A DNA stretch of 64,000 bases, from positions 38,994 through 102,993 of the forward strand of contig NZ_QOVK01000014.1 of assembly GCF_004104075.1 (NCBI RefSeq). The letters are read 5' to 3'. A model generated the notes under the pieces. It searched no databases. It saw nothing but the letters and a program-made list of their open reading frames with translations, and was not told where the DNA came from. Made by a program: the position numbers and the translations under genes. Positions within the stretch are counted from its first letter, which is position 1. Every line of letters starts with the position of its first letter. Of the stretch, positions 46,160-55,309 are shown piece after piece. Origin of the DNA: Leeuwenhoekiella polynyae (GTDB lineage Bacteria; Bacteroidota; Bacteroidia; Flavobacteriales; Flavobacteriaceae).

Positions 46160-46310
46160 TAAATCATAAGTTTTAAAGTAAGTTAAATCAATAAATATAG
46201 TAAATTATGTTTTATTTTAATTTTTTAAATCATAAGTATTTAAAAAAAATGAAGTTTTTCATCTAACCAGTCATCAGCATCTTTGTGGTCTAATTATCAA
46301 AATAACCAAT

Positions 46311-46778
46311 ATGGAAACTACATTTGAAAACGAGAAAAAAACAAGGAGTTCTCAAACTGCAAAAGATCAATTTACGTTCAATACAAAACCTACATCTGCT
46401 TTTATATCTGCGGCATGGGCAGCATTATTCATTGGGATGGCTGCATTTTGTATAGGGCTCTTTAATGCATCTATGTTACTTAATGAGAAGGGATATTATT
46501 TTACGATTTTACTTTTTGGATTATTCTCGGTAATCTCTGTACAAAAGAGTGTGCGGGATAAGCAGGAGGGGATAGAAGTAACTGATATTTATTATAGCAT
46601 CAGCTGGTTTACAACAATTGCTTCAATCTTATTGTTGATTATCGGTTTATGGAATGCAGATCTTGAGCTTAGCGAAAAAGGCTTTTACGGTATGGCTTTT
46701 ACCTTAAGTATGTTTGCGGCAGTTACCGTGCAGAAAAATACACGAGATTTAAAACTGCATCAAAAATTGAATAAGTGA
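46311..46778 (+). CDS. yiaA: YiaA-like inner membrane protein
   Basis: 155 residues with two copies of the YiaA/YiaB two-helix domain: AAWAALFIGMAAFCIGLFNAS...EKGYYFTILLFGLFSVISVQKSVRD (about 35-85) and SISWFTTIASILLLIIGLWNA...EKGFYGMAFTLSMFAAVTVQKNTRD (about 95-145). The repeated EKGxY and VQKxxRD strings are characteristic. Function is unknown; four membrane helices are predicted. It is monocistronic, with a terminator after it. Confidence 0.9.
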   Translation: METTFENEKKTRSSQTAKDQFTFNTKPTSAFISAAWAALFIGMAAFCIGLFNASMLLNEKGYYFTILLFGLFSVISVQKSVRDKQEGIEVTDIYYSISWFTTIASILLLIIGLWNADLELSEKGFYGMAFTLSMFAAVTVQKNTRDLKLHQKLNK

Positions 46779-46793
46779 GAAATATAAATCAAG

Positions 46794-46820
46794 ACCTGTT
46801 CTGGTAACAAGACAGGTTTT
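46794..46820 (+). terminator. intrinsic terminator after yiaA
   Basis: ACCTGT (46794-46799), 12-base loop, ACAGGT (46812-46817) and TTT. A short stem, so moderate strength. Confidence 0.6.
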
Positions 46821-46832
46821 GGTAATTAGATC

Positions 46833-46861
46833 AAAGCGACTCTAGATTATAGAGTCGCTTT
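46833..46861. terminator. bidirectional hairpin between yiaA and DUF5063 genes
   Basis: AAAGCGACTCTA (46833-46844), loop GATTA, TAGAGTCGCTTT (46850-46861). It sits 22 bases past the stop of the convergent minus-strand gene and can serve both directions. Confidence 0.75.
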
Positions 46862-46882
46862 GTGTACTGTGCGATTTTACAA

Positions 46883-47335
46883 TTAAGCATCTAAAGCTTT
46901 TAAATACGTCAACAAATTGAGTAAATGTGCTTCAGAATGAATCTTCATCAACGTATTGAAGTACCACAGCCCATCATTAAGACTCGTGTTTTCTAATCGC
47001 CACGCAACTTCGCTTAAGTCTATGATGAGGTCTGTAAGATCATCTGCTACATCCCCAAGGTGTATCTCAGGAGTTTGGTCAAGCTCCAATATTTGATCAA
47101 TTTGATGGTATTCAATAAATTCTGGGAAATTAGCTTTTACGTGAGCATAAACCACTCCATAATCCAGTCGGTGTACTTCTTCGTAAAGTTTTTCGTCAAA
47201 ATTTGAATTCAAGTTGAGGTAGAGCGCATAAAGGTCTCCCAGAGATTTTTTTAAAGAAACCAGCTTATCTTTTTGAATAACTGGTTTTGTTCCGTAGCGG
47301 GTGATCTGATGTATAAGTTTTAGAAAAGATTCCAA
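46883..47335 (-). CDS. DUF5063-like protein
   Basis: 150 residues, helical, acidic, no signal peptide. The features LGDVADDLTDLIIDLSEVAWRLEN and DGLWYFNTLMKIHSEAHLLNLLTYL match what I recall of the DUF5063 family of Bacteroidota. No biochemical function is known. It is monocistronic; 73 bases separate it from the next minus-strand gene upstream. Confidence 0.65.
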   Translation of the reverse strand: MESFLKLIHQITRYGTKPVIQKDKLVSLKKSLGDLYALYLNLNSNFDEKLYEEVHRLDYGVVYAHVKANFPEFIEYHQIDQILELDQTPEIHLGDVADDLTDLIIDLSEVAWRLENTSLNDGLWYFNTLMKIHSEAHLLNLLTYLKALDA

Positions 47336-47408
47336 ATGAATTGCTTTTTAAAATTGAGGTATTAACTAATGATTATTGTTTTATAACAATAAAACTTTAG
47401 AGAGTGTG

Positions 47409-48230
47409 TTACCATCCACCGGAAGCACCGCCTCCGCCAAAGCCTCCGCCACCGAAGCCACCTCCAAAGCCTCCTCCGCCGCCAAAACCTCCACCGGAAG
47501 ATCCTCCTCCAAAGCCACCTCCGCCTAGGCCACCACGACCCAGACTGCTCAAGATAATAACATCAAGTAAGCTGCCGGTCCCACTGCGTCTACCGCCATT
47601 TCGACCTCCGCCACCTCCGCGAGAACGACTCAGTATAAAAATAATGACAAAGAAGATTATGATAATGGGTAAAAAGTTCTTTAAACCGGGCTGACTATTT
47701 TTGGCTCTTGAGCCCTTATATTCACCTTGTAACATCTGGAAAATAGCATCTGATCCTTCATCCAGACCGGCATAGTAATCCCCTTTTTTAAACTGGGGAA
47801 TCATAATGCGATTGATAACCTGTTCTGCCATACGATCTGTTATGATCGTCTCAATTCCGTAACCGGTATTGATATCCACCTTACGATCTTTAGTAGCTAA
47901 TGTGATGAGAATACCGTTGTCTTTTCCTTTTTGACCTATTCCCCATTTTTGTCCCCATTTTGCTCCTAGAAAACTAATGTCTTCTCCTTTGGAACTTGGA
48001 ATAATAACAACTACAATTTGAGTTGAAGTTGTGTCGCTGTATTTAACCAGTTTATTTTCTAAAGCAGATTTCTGACCAGAATTTAAGAGGCCGGCATAGT
48101 CATAAACACTGGTTTGCTCACTGGGAACTTCAGGAATGTCATACTGTGCAAAACTTGTTGCAGTAAGGCAAAAAAGAAAAGCAATAAGCACTGCATTTCT
48201 AAAAGTATATAGTTTGGGTAAATTGATCAA
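47409..48230 (-). CDS. TPM-domain membrane protein (YgcG type), Gly-rich tail
   Basis: 273 residues: signal peptide (AVLIAFLFCLTATSFAQ), TPM domain at about 33-160 (VYDYAGLLNSGQKSALENKL, TQIVVVIIPSSKGEDI, KDNGILITLATKDRKVDINTGYGIE), a membrane helix NFLPIIIIFFVIIFIL at about 184-199, and a C-terminal tail of Gly with Phe and Ser (GGGFGGG repeats) to the end. The domain was named from TLP18.3, Psb32 and MOLO-1; some members have phosphatase activity. It ends the M23-MerR-LemA-TPM-TPM operon and starts within the previous gene (ATGA). Confidence 0.9.
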   Translation of the reverse strand: MINLPKLYTFRNAVLIAFLFCLTATSFAQYDIPEVPSEQTSVYDYAGLLNSGQKSALENKLVKYSDTTSTQIVVVIIPSSKGEDISFLGAKWGQKWGIGQKGKDNGILITLATKDRKVDINTGYGIETIITDRMAEQVINRIMIPQFKKGDYYAGLDEGSDAIFQMLQGEYKGSRAKNSQPGLKNFLPIIIIFFVIIFILSRSRGGGGGRNGGRRSGTGSLLDVIILSSLGRGGLGGGGFGGGSSGGGFGGGGGFGGGFGGGGFGGGGASGGW

Positions 48231-48667
48231 GAGGTTGATATTTCGTCTGAAAGTTCGTTTATGTCGTTATCATCCCACGGAAAGAACTGCGCAAGTTGCT
48301 CACCAGCAGAAGTAATTCCTTTTACTAAACCACTTTTAAACTTTCGATTTTTAAATTCAGTTTGCATCAAGTCTTTGGTGCTTTGCCAAAACCCTTCTGG
48401 TACTACTTGATTAATACCGCGATCACCGCAAATGGCAAATTTTTTAGCGTCAACAGCAACATAAATTAGCACGCCATTTTCAGCTTTAGTATTGTCCATT
48501 TTCAGATGATGAAAAAGCACTTTGGCTCGCTCTAAAGCTTCTCCTTCACATTGGCGTTCTAAGTGCACACGAATCTCACCAGAAGTTTTCAATTCGGCTT
48601 GACGTATTGCTTCAACAACTTCCTGTTCTTCTTCGGTATTTAAAAAGTCTTTAACTACAGATGCCAT
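48227..48667 (-). CDS. TPM-domain protein, soluble form
   Basis: 146 residues with no signal peptide. The TPM fold shows in VVEAIRQAELKTSGEIRVHLERQCEG, NGVLIYVAVDAKKFAICGDRGINQVVP and GITSAGEQLAQFFPWDDND. It shares the domain of its downstream neighbour but lacks the membrane anchor and Gly-rich tail. Overlaps: one base with the LemA gene (TAATG type) and 4 bases (ATGA) with the next TPM gene, so the three are translationally coupled. Confidence 0.88.
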   Translation of the reverse strand: MASVVKDFLNTEEEQEVVEAIRQAELKTSGEIRVHLERQCEGEALERAKVLFHHLKMDNTKAENGVLIYVAVDAKKFAICGDRGINQVVPEGFWQSTKDLMQTEFKNRKFKSGLVKGITSAGEQLAQFFPWDDNDINELSDEISTS

Positions 48668-49281
48668 TATGCTGCGTCGTTATTAAAGTCAAAATTGACT
48701 TCGGGAGCACTTTCAGTGCCTTCATCAGCTTTAAAATATCCCATTTCTTCAAAGTTGCCTATGAAGTTGTTCACGATATTATTAGGGAAGGTTTTAATGT
48801 GCTTGTTATACGGAGCGATCGCTTCGTTATACCGATTACGCTCTACATTGATGCGGTTTTCTGTGCGCTCTAATTCATTGATAAGTTCCTTGAAATTCTC
48901 ATTAGCCTTTAGATCAGGATAACGTTCTACAGTAACCAGAAGTCTTGATAAAGCAGAGCTTACACCGCTTTGAGCTTGTTGAAACTGGGCCAGTTGCTCT
49001 GGGGTGACATTAGACGGGTCGATGTTTACGCCAGTAGCTTTAGAACGAGCCTCAATAACATCTGTAAGGGTTTTTTGCTCAAATTCTGCATAGCCTTTAG
49101 CCGTGTTTACAATATTGGGGATCAGGTCAGATCTACGCTGGTAGCTGCTCTCTACGTTACCCCATTGTTTTGTTGCATCTTCTTTTAGCGTTATTGCGGT
49201 ATTGTAAAAGCCTTTAAAAAATGAATAGCCAATAATTCCCAAAATAACGATTACGATGAGTGCAATGATTCCTTTTTTCAT
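48667..49281 (-). CDS. LemA family protein
   Basis: 204 residues: an N-terminal membrane helix (GIIALIVIVILGIIGYSFF) and then the coiled helical LemA domain with KEDATKQWGNVESSYQRRSDLIPNIVNTAKGYAEFEQKTLTDVIEARSKA, VERYPDLKANENFKELINELERTENRI and YNEAIAPYNKHIKTFPNNIV, which is the classic family sequence. LemA and TPM proteins regularly occur together in bacteria; a joint envelope role is inferred. It follows the MerR gene by 14 bases. Confidence 0.95.
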   Translation of the reverse strand: MKKGIIALIVIVILGIIGYSFFKGFYNTAITLKEDATKQWGNVESSYQRRSDLIPNIVNTAKGYAEFEQKTLTDVIEARSKATGVNIDPSNVTPEQLAQFQQAQSGVSSALSRLLVTVERYPDLKANENFKELINELERTENRINVERNRYNEAIAPYNKHIKTFPNNIVNNFIGNFEEMGYFKADEGTESAPEVNFDFNNDAA

Positions 49282-49295
49282 ATTTGATGATTGAT

Positions 49296-49625
49296 TTAGA
49301 GTTGATCTTTTAATTCCTGAAGTTGTGCTTTTATGCCTTCTAGTTTTCTAATAAGATCAAATTTATTGAGTGTTTGTTGTTTGTTTTCTTTTAAATGTGT
49401 CTTTGCTCCCTCTAGAGTAAAGCCACGTTCTTTAACCAAGTGATAAATCAGTTCCAGGCTTTTAATATCTTCTGGAGTGAATTTACGATTGCCCTTAGCA
49501 TTTTTCTTAGGTTTAAGTACGTCAAACTCTTTTTCCCAAAAACGTATCAATGACGTGTTTACACCAAAAGCTTCAGCGACTTCGCCGATGCTATAATATA
49601 ATTTTTCGGGCAGTTGTACGTGCAT
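49296..49625 (-). CDS. MerR-family transcriptional regulator
   Basis: 109 residues. The winged helix-turn-helix is YYSIGEVAEAFGVNTSLIRFWEKEFDVLKPKKNAKGNRKFTPEDIKSLELIYHLV (about 9-64), then a dimerisation coiled coil to the C-terminus. There is no cysteine-bearing effector domain, so it is not a metal sensor of the usual type. It overlaps the M23 gene by one base and precedes LemA, so it may regulate this envelope operon, which is inference. Confidence 0.9.
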   Translation of the reverse strand: MHVQLPEKLYYSIGEVAEAFGVNTSLIRFWEKEFDVLKPKKNAKGNRKFTPEDIKSLELIYHLVKERGFTLEGAKTHLKENKQQTLNKFDLIRKLEGIKAQLQELKDQL

Positions 49626-50602
49626 TAATCCAGAGATTGGTTTTCTAGCTGAGCTTTCTGTAAAATTACGTCAAACTCTTCAGGAGAAAGGTTTCCGTAG
49701 TAGAAATTAATAGGGTTAATACGTTGGCCATCTTTAAAAATCTCATAGTGCACGTGTGGAGCTTCAGAACGACCTGTGCTGCCTACAAAACCTATTAAAT
49801 CTCCACGTTCAACTTTTTGCCCTTTTTTTACATTGTATTTATATAAATGTGCATAAAGACTTACATAACCATACCCGTGATCAATACGTATGTGGTTTCC
49901 GTATCCCGTAGCGTTGTTATCAGCACGGTCTACCACACCATTACCGGTAGCATAAATAGGAGTACCGCGAGGAGCGGTAAAATCCATCCCCCAATGCATT
50001 TTACGTTCTTTGGTGAATGGGTCTGTACGTAAACCATATCCAGAAGCTATACGGGTAAGATCTTTGTTGGCAACAGGCTGTATAGCTGGTATCGCGTCTA
50101 GAAATTTTTCTTTTTCTTCTGCTAAAACTGCAATCTCATCAAGAGATTTGCTTTGAACCACAAGCTGTTTTGTTAGAATGTCAAGACGCTTGTTAGTTTC
50201 TATAATCAGCTTAGAATTGTCATACCCTTCAAGATCTTTATACCGGTTTACCCCTCCAAAACCCGCTTTACGTTGTTCGTCAGGTATAGGGTTCGCTTCA
50301 AAATACAATCTGTAAATACTGTTGTCGCGCTCTTCAATTTCACCTAGAACATTTTGTACCTGATCTAATTTTTTGTTGAGCACGCCGTATTGAACTTTCA
50401 TATTCTGAAGTTCGCGGGCAAGTGCTTTTTCACGAGGGGTTTCCAGATCTGGAATATTGAGATAAATAAGAAGGAGAATAAAACCGGCTAAAAAAGATGC
50501 TCCAATAGAAAGCAATCCGTAGCCAAGTTTACGACCTTTGCGCTTCTCTATTTTTTTATAGGAAAGTGTCTCTTTATCGTAATAATATTTAACCTTAGAC
50601 AT
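49625..50602 (-). CDS. M23 family peptidoglycan metallopeptidase
   Basis: 325 residues. A short basic cytoplasmic N-terminus is followed by a membrane helix (YGLLSIGASFLAGFILLLIYL, about 29-49), a coiled coil of about 100 residues, and the LytM domain at about 190-300. Zn ligands and catalytic His are visible: HWGMDFTAPRGTP (HxxxD), LYAHL and HVHYEIF (HxH), so the enzyme is predicted active, unlike EnvC/NlpD-type activators with lost ligands. It cleaves peptide cross-links in the periplasm. It begins the operon and is divergent from alaS across 131 bases. Confidence 0.92.
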   Translation of the reverse strand: MSKVKYYYDKETLSYKKIEKRKGRKLGYGLLSIGASFLAGFILLLIYLNIPDLETPREKALARELQNMKVQYGVLNKKLDQVQNVLGEIEERDNSIYRLYFEANPIPDEQRKAGFGGVNRYKDLEGYDNSKLIIETNKRLDILTKQLVVQSKSLDEIAVLAEEKEKFLDAIPAIQPVANKDLTRIASGYGLRTDPFTKERKMHWGMDFTAPRGTPIYATGNGVVDRADNNATGYGNHIRIDHGYGYVSLYAHLYKYNVKKGQKVERGDLIGFVGSTGRSEAPHVHYEIFKDGQRINPINFYYGNLSPEEFDVILQKAQLENQSLD

Positions 50603-50671
50603 TATTTAAATTATTCTATTTTTGCGTTAAAATTCAGGTCTCTAACCTTTAATTAAATAAAGGGAAACGAA

Positions 50672-50679
50672 CAAATATA
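50672..50679 (-). promoter_or_regulatory. -7 element for the M23 operon
   Basis: On the minus strand TATATTTG, a match to TAnnTTTG. The leader to the M23 ATG at 50602 would be about 63 bases. No -33 TTG was found at the usual spacing. Confidence 0.45.
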
Positions 50680-50701
50680 AAAAATAGTTTGCCGCTAATG
50701 C

Positions 50702-50709
50702 TATATTGG
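50702..50709 (+). promoter_or_regulatory. -7-like element TATATTGG for alaS
   Basis: One mismatch to TAnnTTTG, 24 bases before the alaS ATG. It lies only 22 bases from the divergent -7 element of the M23 operon, so the two promoters face away from each other on a compact region. Confidence 0.4.
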
Positions 50710-50733
50710 CAAAATCTACTCTAAAATTTACTC

Positions 50734-53346
50734 ATGAAATCCCAGGAAATACGCGATCAGTTTCTATCATTCTTTAAATCCAAAAATCATTCCATCGTGC
50801 CTTCTGCGCCAATGGTGATCAAAAACGATCCTACGTTGATGTTCACTAATGCCGGAATGAATCAATTTAAGGAATTTTTTCTTGGTAATGGGGTTCCTAA
50901 AGACACTCGGGTAACTGATACTCAAAAATGTCTACGCGTAAGCGGAAAGCATAACGATCTTGAAGAAGTAGGTAAAGATACGTATCACCATACAATGTTT
51001 GAGATGCTGGGGAACTGGAGTTTTGGCGATTATTTTAAACAAGATGCGATAGACTGGGCCTGGGAGTTGCTTACTGAAGTTTTTAAAATAGATAAAAACA
51101 AGCTATATGTGACCATATTTGAGGGCGATAGCAGTGAAGACCTGGAGCGTGATACGGAAGCTTTTGATATGTGGAGTAAGCATGTGTCAAAAGACAGAAT
51201 CTTAAATGGAAATAAAAAGGATAATTTCTGGGAAATGGGCGATCAGGGGCCTTGCGGACCTTGTTCTGAGATTCACGTTGACCTGCGTTCTGAAGAAGAA
51301 AAAGCAAAAGTACCGGGAGCTGATTTAGTAAATGCAGATCATCCGCAAGTAGTAGAAATCTGGAATCTGGTTTTTATTCAATTCAACAGAAAAGCAAACG
51401 GCTCTCTTGAAAACCTTCCGGCACGACATATTGACACCGGGATGGGTTTTGAAAGGTTGTGTATGGTGCTTCAGAATAAAACATCTAACTACGATACTGA
51501 TGTTTTTACTCCGCTAATTCGCGAGATCGAAACCATTACCAATTCAAAATACGGTGCTAAAGAAGATATTGATATTGCAATTCGTGTAATTGCAGATCAC
51601 GTGCGTGCTGTAGCTTTTTCAATAGCAGACGGACAGTTACCAAGTAATACCGGAGCAGGTTATGTGATTCGCCGCATCTTGCGCCGTGCAGTACGTTATG
51701 GTTTTACATTTTTAGATACTAAAGAACCTTTTATATATAAATTGGTTAGTGTTCTGGTTGACGAAATGGGCAAAGCTTTTCCGGAATTAAAAAAACAACA
51801 GAATCTTATTTTCAATGTGATTAAAGAGGAAGAGCAAAGCTTTTTAAGAACTCTTGATCAAGGTTTGGTTCTTTTAGATTCTATTATAGCAGACACAACC
51901 GGAAAAGAAGTTTCTGGTGTAAAAGCTTTTGAATTATACGATACGTATGGTTTTCCTATAGATTTAACAGCTTTGATTCTTTCTGAAAAAGGCTACAGTT
52001 TGGATGAAAAAGGTTTTCAGACAGAATTGCAAAAGCAAAAAGAACGTTCTCGTGCTGCCGGAAAAATTGAAGCTGGCGACTGGACGGTTCTTGAAGAGGA
52101 CGCCGAAGAAGAATTTGTGGGGTATGATACGCTAGAAACTCCTGTGCGAATTACCCGCTACCGAAAAATCAATACTAAAAAAGAAGGAGATCAATATCAA
52201 TTGGTTTTCAACCTAACGCCTTTTTATGCGCAAGGTGGTGGTCAGGTAGGTGATAAAGGATATTTAGAAACGGCGAATGGCGATGTGATTTACATCACAG
52301 ATACCAAGAAAGAAAATAACTTGATCATTCATCTTTCTAAAAACCTTCCGAAGCATTTAAACGAAACGTTTACAGCGGTGGTTGATGCAAAGCAACGTTA
52401 CCGTACACAAGCTAATCATACCGCAACTCACCTATTGCATCAGGCGTTGCGTACCATTTTAGGGACACACGTGGAGCAAAAAGGATCAATGGTGCATAGC
52501 GGGTATTTGCGATTTGACTTTTCACATTTCTCAAAAGTCACTACCGAAGAATTAAAAGAAGTAGAGCAGTTTGTAAACGCGCGTATTCAGGAGCAGTTAC
52601 CGCTTGAAGAGCAGCGTGCTATTCCTTACGATCAGGCAATTTCTGAAGGTGCGATTGCACTCTTTGGTGAGAAATATGGTGATGCTGTGCGTACGATTCG
52701 TTTTGGTAAATCAATGGAATTGTGTGGTGGTACTCACGCTACAAATACCGGAGATATCTGGTATTTTAAAATCAAGTCAGAAGGAGCAGTTGCCTCGGGA
52801 ATTCGTCGTATTGAAGCGATTACCGGTGATGCTGTTATGCAGTATTTTGAAGATCAGGATGAGACTTTAGAGGCGGTGCGCGGTTTGCTAAATAACACTA
52901 AAGAACCTGCAAGAGTAATTGAAGGTTTACAAGAAGAAAACAACGAACTCAAAAAGCAATTAGAATCTTTATTAGCTGAAAAAGCTAAGAATCTTAAAGA
53001 CGAACTGAAAAGCGACCTAGAATCAGTTGGTGATGTTCAATTTTTAGCTAAGGAGGTTGACCTCGACGCAAATGGAATTAAAGATCTGGCTTTTCAGCTG
53101 GGTGGCGAAGTAGATAATTTATTCTTATTGCTGGCTTCTCGTCAAGGTGGAAAAGCTTTGTTGAGCTGTTATATTGATAAAGATCTAGCTAAAGCGAAAG
53201 ACTTAAATGCAGGAACCATTGTACGCGAATTAGGTAAGTACATTCAGGGAGGCGGTGGCGGTCAGCCGTTTTTTGCAACTGCCGGGGGTAAAAATCCTGA
53301 TGGAATTGTAGCTGCTTTGGGAGCGGTGAAGGAGTACCTTATTTAA
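50734..53346 (+). CDS. alaS: alanyl-tRNA synthetase
   Basis: 870 residues, full length. Class II catalytic core at 1-250 ([16 protein letters not shown], the motif 2 region [20 protein letters not shown] and [14 protein letters not shown]), tRNA-recognition and editing domain with [12 protein letters not shown] and [13 protein letters not shown] (the Zn/editing His-Cys motifs HxxxH and CxxxH), and the C-terminal DHHA1-like C-Ala domain with [15 protein letters not shown]. Essential translation enzyme of the cytoplasm. Stands alone and is divergent from the M23 operon. Confidence 0.98.
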   Translation: MKSQEIRDQFLSFFKSKNHSIVPSAPMVIKNDPTLMFTNAGMNQFKEFFLGNGVPKDTRVTDTQKCLRVSGKHNDLEEVGKDTYHHTMFEMLGNWSFGDYFKQDAIDWAWELLTEVFKIDKNKLYVTIFEGDSSEDLERDTEAFDMWSKHVSKDRILNGNKKDNFWEMGDQGPCGPCSEIHVDLRSEEEKAKVPGADLVNADHPQVVEIWNLVFIQFNRKANGSLENLPARHIDTGMGFERLCMVLQNKTSNYDTDVFTPLIREIETITNSKYGAKEDIDIAIRVIADHVRAVAFSIADGQLPSNTGAGYVIRRILRRAVRYGFTFLDTKEPFIYKLVSVLVDEMGKAFPELKKQQNLIFNVIKEEEQSFLRTLDQGLVLLDSIIADTTGKEVSGVKAFELYDTYGFPIDLTALILSEKGYSLDEKGFQTELQKQKERSRAAGKIEAGDWTVLEEDAEEEFVGYDTLETPVRITRYRKINTKKEGDQYQLVFNLTPFYAQGGGQVGDKGYLETANGDVIYITDTKKENNLIIHLSKNLPKHLNETFTAVVDAKQRYRTQANHTATHLLHQALRTILGTHVEQKGSMVHSGYLRFDFSHFSKVTTEELKEVEQFVNARIQEQLPLEEQRAIPYDQAISEGAIALFGEKYGDAVRTIRFGKSMELCGGTHATNTGDIWYFKIKSEGAVASGIRRIEAITGDAVMQYFEDQDETLEAVRGLLNNTKEPARVIEGLQEENNELKKQLESLLAEKAKNLKDELKSDLESVGDVQFLAKEVDLDANGIKDLAFQLGGEVDNLFLLLASRQGGKALLSCYIDKDLAKAKDLNAGTIVRELGKYIQGGGGGQPFFATAGGKNPDGIVAALGAVKEYLI

Positions 53347-53571
53347 TTGCTATTATTATTTTTGTTGATATTGAAGGGGAGAAAGTAAAAGGATACAGGT
53401 AAAAGGAATTGGGTCTTGAACTGAAACCAGTTAATTATATGGCTCAACAATTCTTGATACTTAAATTATAAGCCCTCGCTCTTGCGCGCTTGTATCGTGC
53501 AATTTTAAGTAACTAAATAATCACTAACTTTTAACCAATCTACAACCAGTAAACCAATTCCAATAATAATA

Positions 53572-54519
53572 GTGCATCTACAAACCAAAATCCCACTCCA
53601 ACCTTCAGCGAATCAATTTGATTATGATTCAAAGATGCTGTTGGTGGGTAGTTGTTTTGTAGAGAATATTGGGGCGAAGCTGGAGTATTTTAAGTTTCAG
53701 AATTTGGTTAATCCGTTTGGGATTTTGTTTCATCCCGAAGCGATTGCAAGGTTTTTTGAAGCTGTGGCGGCTCAAATGCAATTTACGGAAGCCGATCTGG
53801 AAGAAGTAAACGGTTTGTTTGTTTCGCTGGACGCGCATTCAGACTTGGGTGCCACTAATTCTGCAGCTGCGGTCGAGCACTTAAATACTGCAATTCAAGA
53901 AACTTTTGAACTGCTTAAAAATGCAACCTATTTGGTGATCACGTTGGGTACTGCCTGGGGCTACCGGCATAAAAAGCAAGATAAAATTGTAGCTAATTGT
54001 CATAAAATTCCGCAAAAAGAGTTTGAGAAAGAGTTGGCTTCGGTTGCACAACTTAAAGCATCGTTGCTTCGCGTATTATCGGCTGTCGAAAGTCTTAATT
54101 CTAAAGCTTCCGTAATTTTTACTGTTTCGCCGGTGCGTCACATTAAAGACGGTTTTGTGGAAAATCAGCGTAGTAAGGCGCATCTTATCGCCGCTGTGCA
54201 TTCAGTAATAGCAAAAAATAAACGTGTTGAATACTTTCCATCTTACGAGATTATGATGGATGAGTTGCGCGATTACCGGTTTTACGATCGGGATATGGTA
54301 CATCCTAATGCGTTGGCAGTTGATTATATCTGGGAGCGTTTCCTGGCTGTGTATCTTTCGCCGCAGGCTAAAAAAACGATGGATCAGGTTGAAGAAATAC
54401 AACGCGGTTTGGCACACAAAGCTTTCAATCCTGATTCCGCCGCACATCAAAAATTTCTTCAAAAGCTGGATGAGAAAATAAAAGCACTTCAGGCTGAAGT
54501 ATCGCACATTCAATTTTAA
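53572..54519 (+). CDS. GSCFA-domain protein
   Basis: 315 residues from a GTG start; there is no ATG ahead of the conserved opening HLQTKIPLQPSANQFDYDSKMLLVGSCFVENIGAKLEYFKF. The GSCF motif is the name-giving signature of this SGNH-like family, and VITLGTAWGYRHK, VSPVRHIKDG and DRDMVHPNALAVDYIWERF (the latter with the family Asp/His) follow. A hydrolase or esterase role is suggested by the SGNH-type fold but is not shown. The next promoter element begins only two bases after its stop. Confidence 0.88.
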   Translation: MHLQTKIPLQPSANQFDYDSKMLLVGSCFVENIGAKLEYFKFQNLVNPFGILFHPEAIARFFEAVAAQMQFTEADLEEVNGLFVSLDAHSDLGATNSAAAVEHLNTAIQETFELLKNATYLVITLGTAWGYRHKKQDKIVANCHKIPQKEFEKELASVAQLKASLLRVLSAVESLNSKASVIFTVSPVRHIKDGFVENQRSKAHLIAAVHSVIAKNKRVEYFPSYEIMMDELRDYRFYDRDMVHPNALAVDYIWERFLAVYLSPQAKKTMDQVEEIQRGLAHKAFNPDSAAHQKFLQKLDEKIKALQAEVSHIQF

Positions 54520-54520
54520 A

Positions 54521-54567
54521 TACGGCAATTGCCTTATGGATTTGGGTTTTGATTTACAGGAGATTTG
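54521..54567 (+). promoter_or_regulatory. palindrome + promoter, copy A (lipoprotein gene)
   Basis: The 16-bp imperfect palindrome TACGGCAATTGCCTTA (54521-54536; 7 of 8 pairs) is followed, 46 bases from its first base, by the G of GAGATTTG (54560-54567), a match to TAnnTTTG except for the first T. The same palindrome and spacing occur at 55233 and 59543. The start codon of the lipoprotein gene follows 24 bases after the element. Confidence 0.65.
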
Positions 54568-54590
54568 TCTTGTAATTAAAAACCAAAACC

Positions 54591-55106
54591 ATGAAAACAT
54601 CTACAAAACTCATTTCAACTTTCGTTTTAAGCTTACTTCTTCTTTTTGCAGCTTGCTCCAAAGACGATGATGGCGGTGACAGTGTAACCGGCAATAGCGA
54701 ACTAAAGGCAAGCGTTGAGGGTAAAGCCTATACCTCAATGCCCGAAGCTACTCTGGCTGAAGAAAATTCGTCGGGGGATATAGAGGTCATCACCATCTCG
54801 GGTGGCTCAATTGACTCTGAAAATATTCAAATTACTATTATAGGTTTTGAAGGAGTAGGAACCTACGACCTTAATGCCAGTAATATCGCTACGTATACCT
54901 TCCTGAAAGATAAGTCTGACTTTATGAGTGCACAGGTTTTTTCTACTTCGACGGGTGCGGCTTCAAACGGCGAGATTAAAATAGCAGAATACACCAAAGG
55001 CGAAAGCGTAAAAGGCACCTTCAGTTTTACCGGATACCTTATCAGCGATACCAGTAAAACGGTACAGGTAAGTAATGGAGAGTTTAATGTTAAGATCAGA
55101 AAGTAA
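54591..55106 (+). CDS. small secreted lipoprotein of unknown function
   Basis: 171 residues. Lipoprotein signal LISTFVLSLLLLFAAC (Cys22), then an acidic linker SKDDDGGD and an all-beta-looking domain (LKASVEGKAYTSMPEATLAE, EVITISGG, NIQITIIGFEGVGTYDL, GTFSFTGYLISD). The general form, short beta domain after a lipoprotein anchor, recalls small DUF6252-like Bacteroidota lipoproteins, but I cannot assign the family with certainty. It carries promoter copy A of the shared palindrome and so probably belongs to the same regulon as the next gene and the response regulator. Confidence 0.72.
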   Translation: MKTSTKLISTFVLSLLLLFAACSKDDDGGDSVTGNSELKASVEGKAYTSMPEATLAEENSSGDIEVITISGGSIDSENIQITIIGFEGVGTYDLNASNIATYTFLKDKSDFMSAQVFSTSTGAASNGEIKIAEYTKGESVKGTFSFTGYLISDTSKTVQVSNGEFNVKIRK

Positions 55107-55232
55107 GTAGTTATCAAAAATCTCAAGTGTTGAGGTTTTTACACGAAGCCGGAAGCAGGAGCAATTCTGTTTTCGGCTTTATTGCTTGCGGTTATTTCTA
55201 TAACTCTAAAAACGCACTTACAGGTCAAAATA

Positions 55233-55279
55233 TACGGCAATTGCCCTATTGATTGATGCTTGATTTTTAGAGACTTTTG
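55233..55279 (+). promoter_or_regulatory. palindrome + promoter, copy B (secreted-protein gene)
   Basis: TACGGCAATTGCCCTA (55233-55248; one mismatched pair) with GACTTTTG (55272-55279) ending exactly 46 bases after its first base, the same distance as in copy A. The ATG follows 31 bases later. Confidence 0.7.
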
Positions 55280-55309
55280 GGAGGTAAAAACTTTTAAACC
55301 TTAACAATT

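Noticed and set aside
47404..47694. Plus-strand Pro-rich reading frame of 96 codons
   Set aside because: It is the antisense of the Gly-rich tail of the TPM protein; GGN codons read as proline on the other strand.
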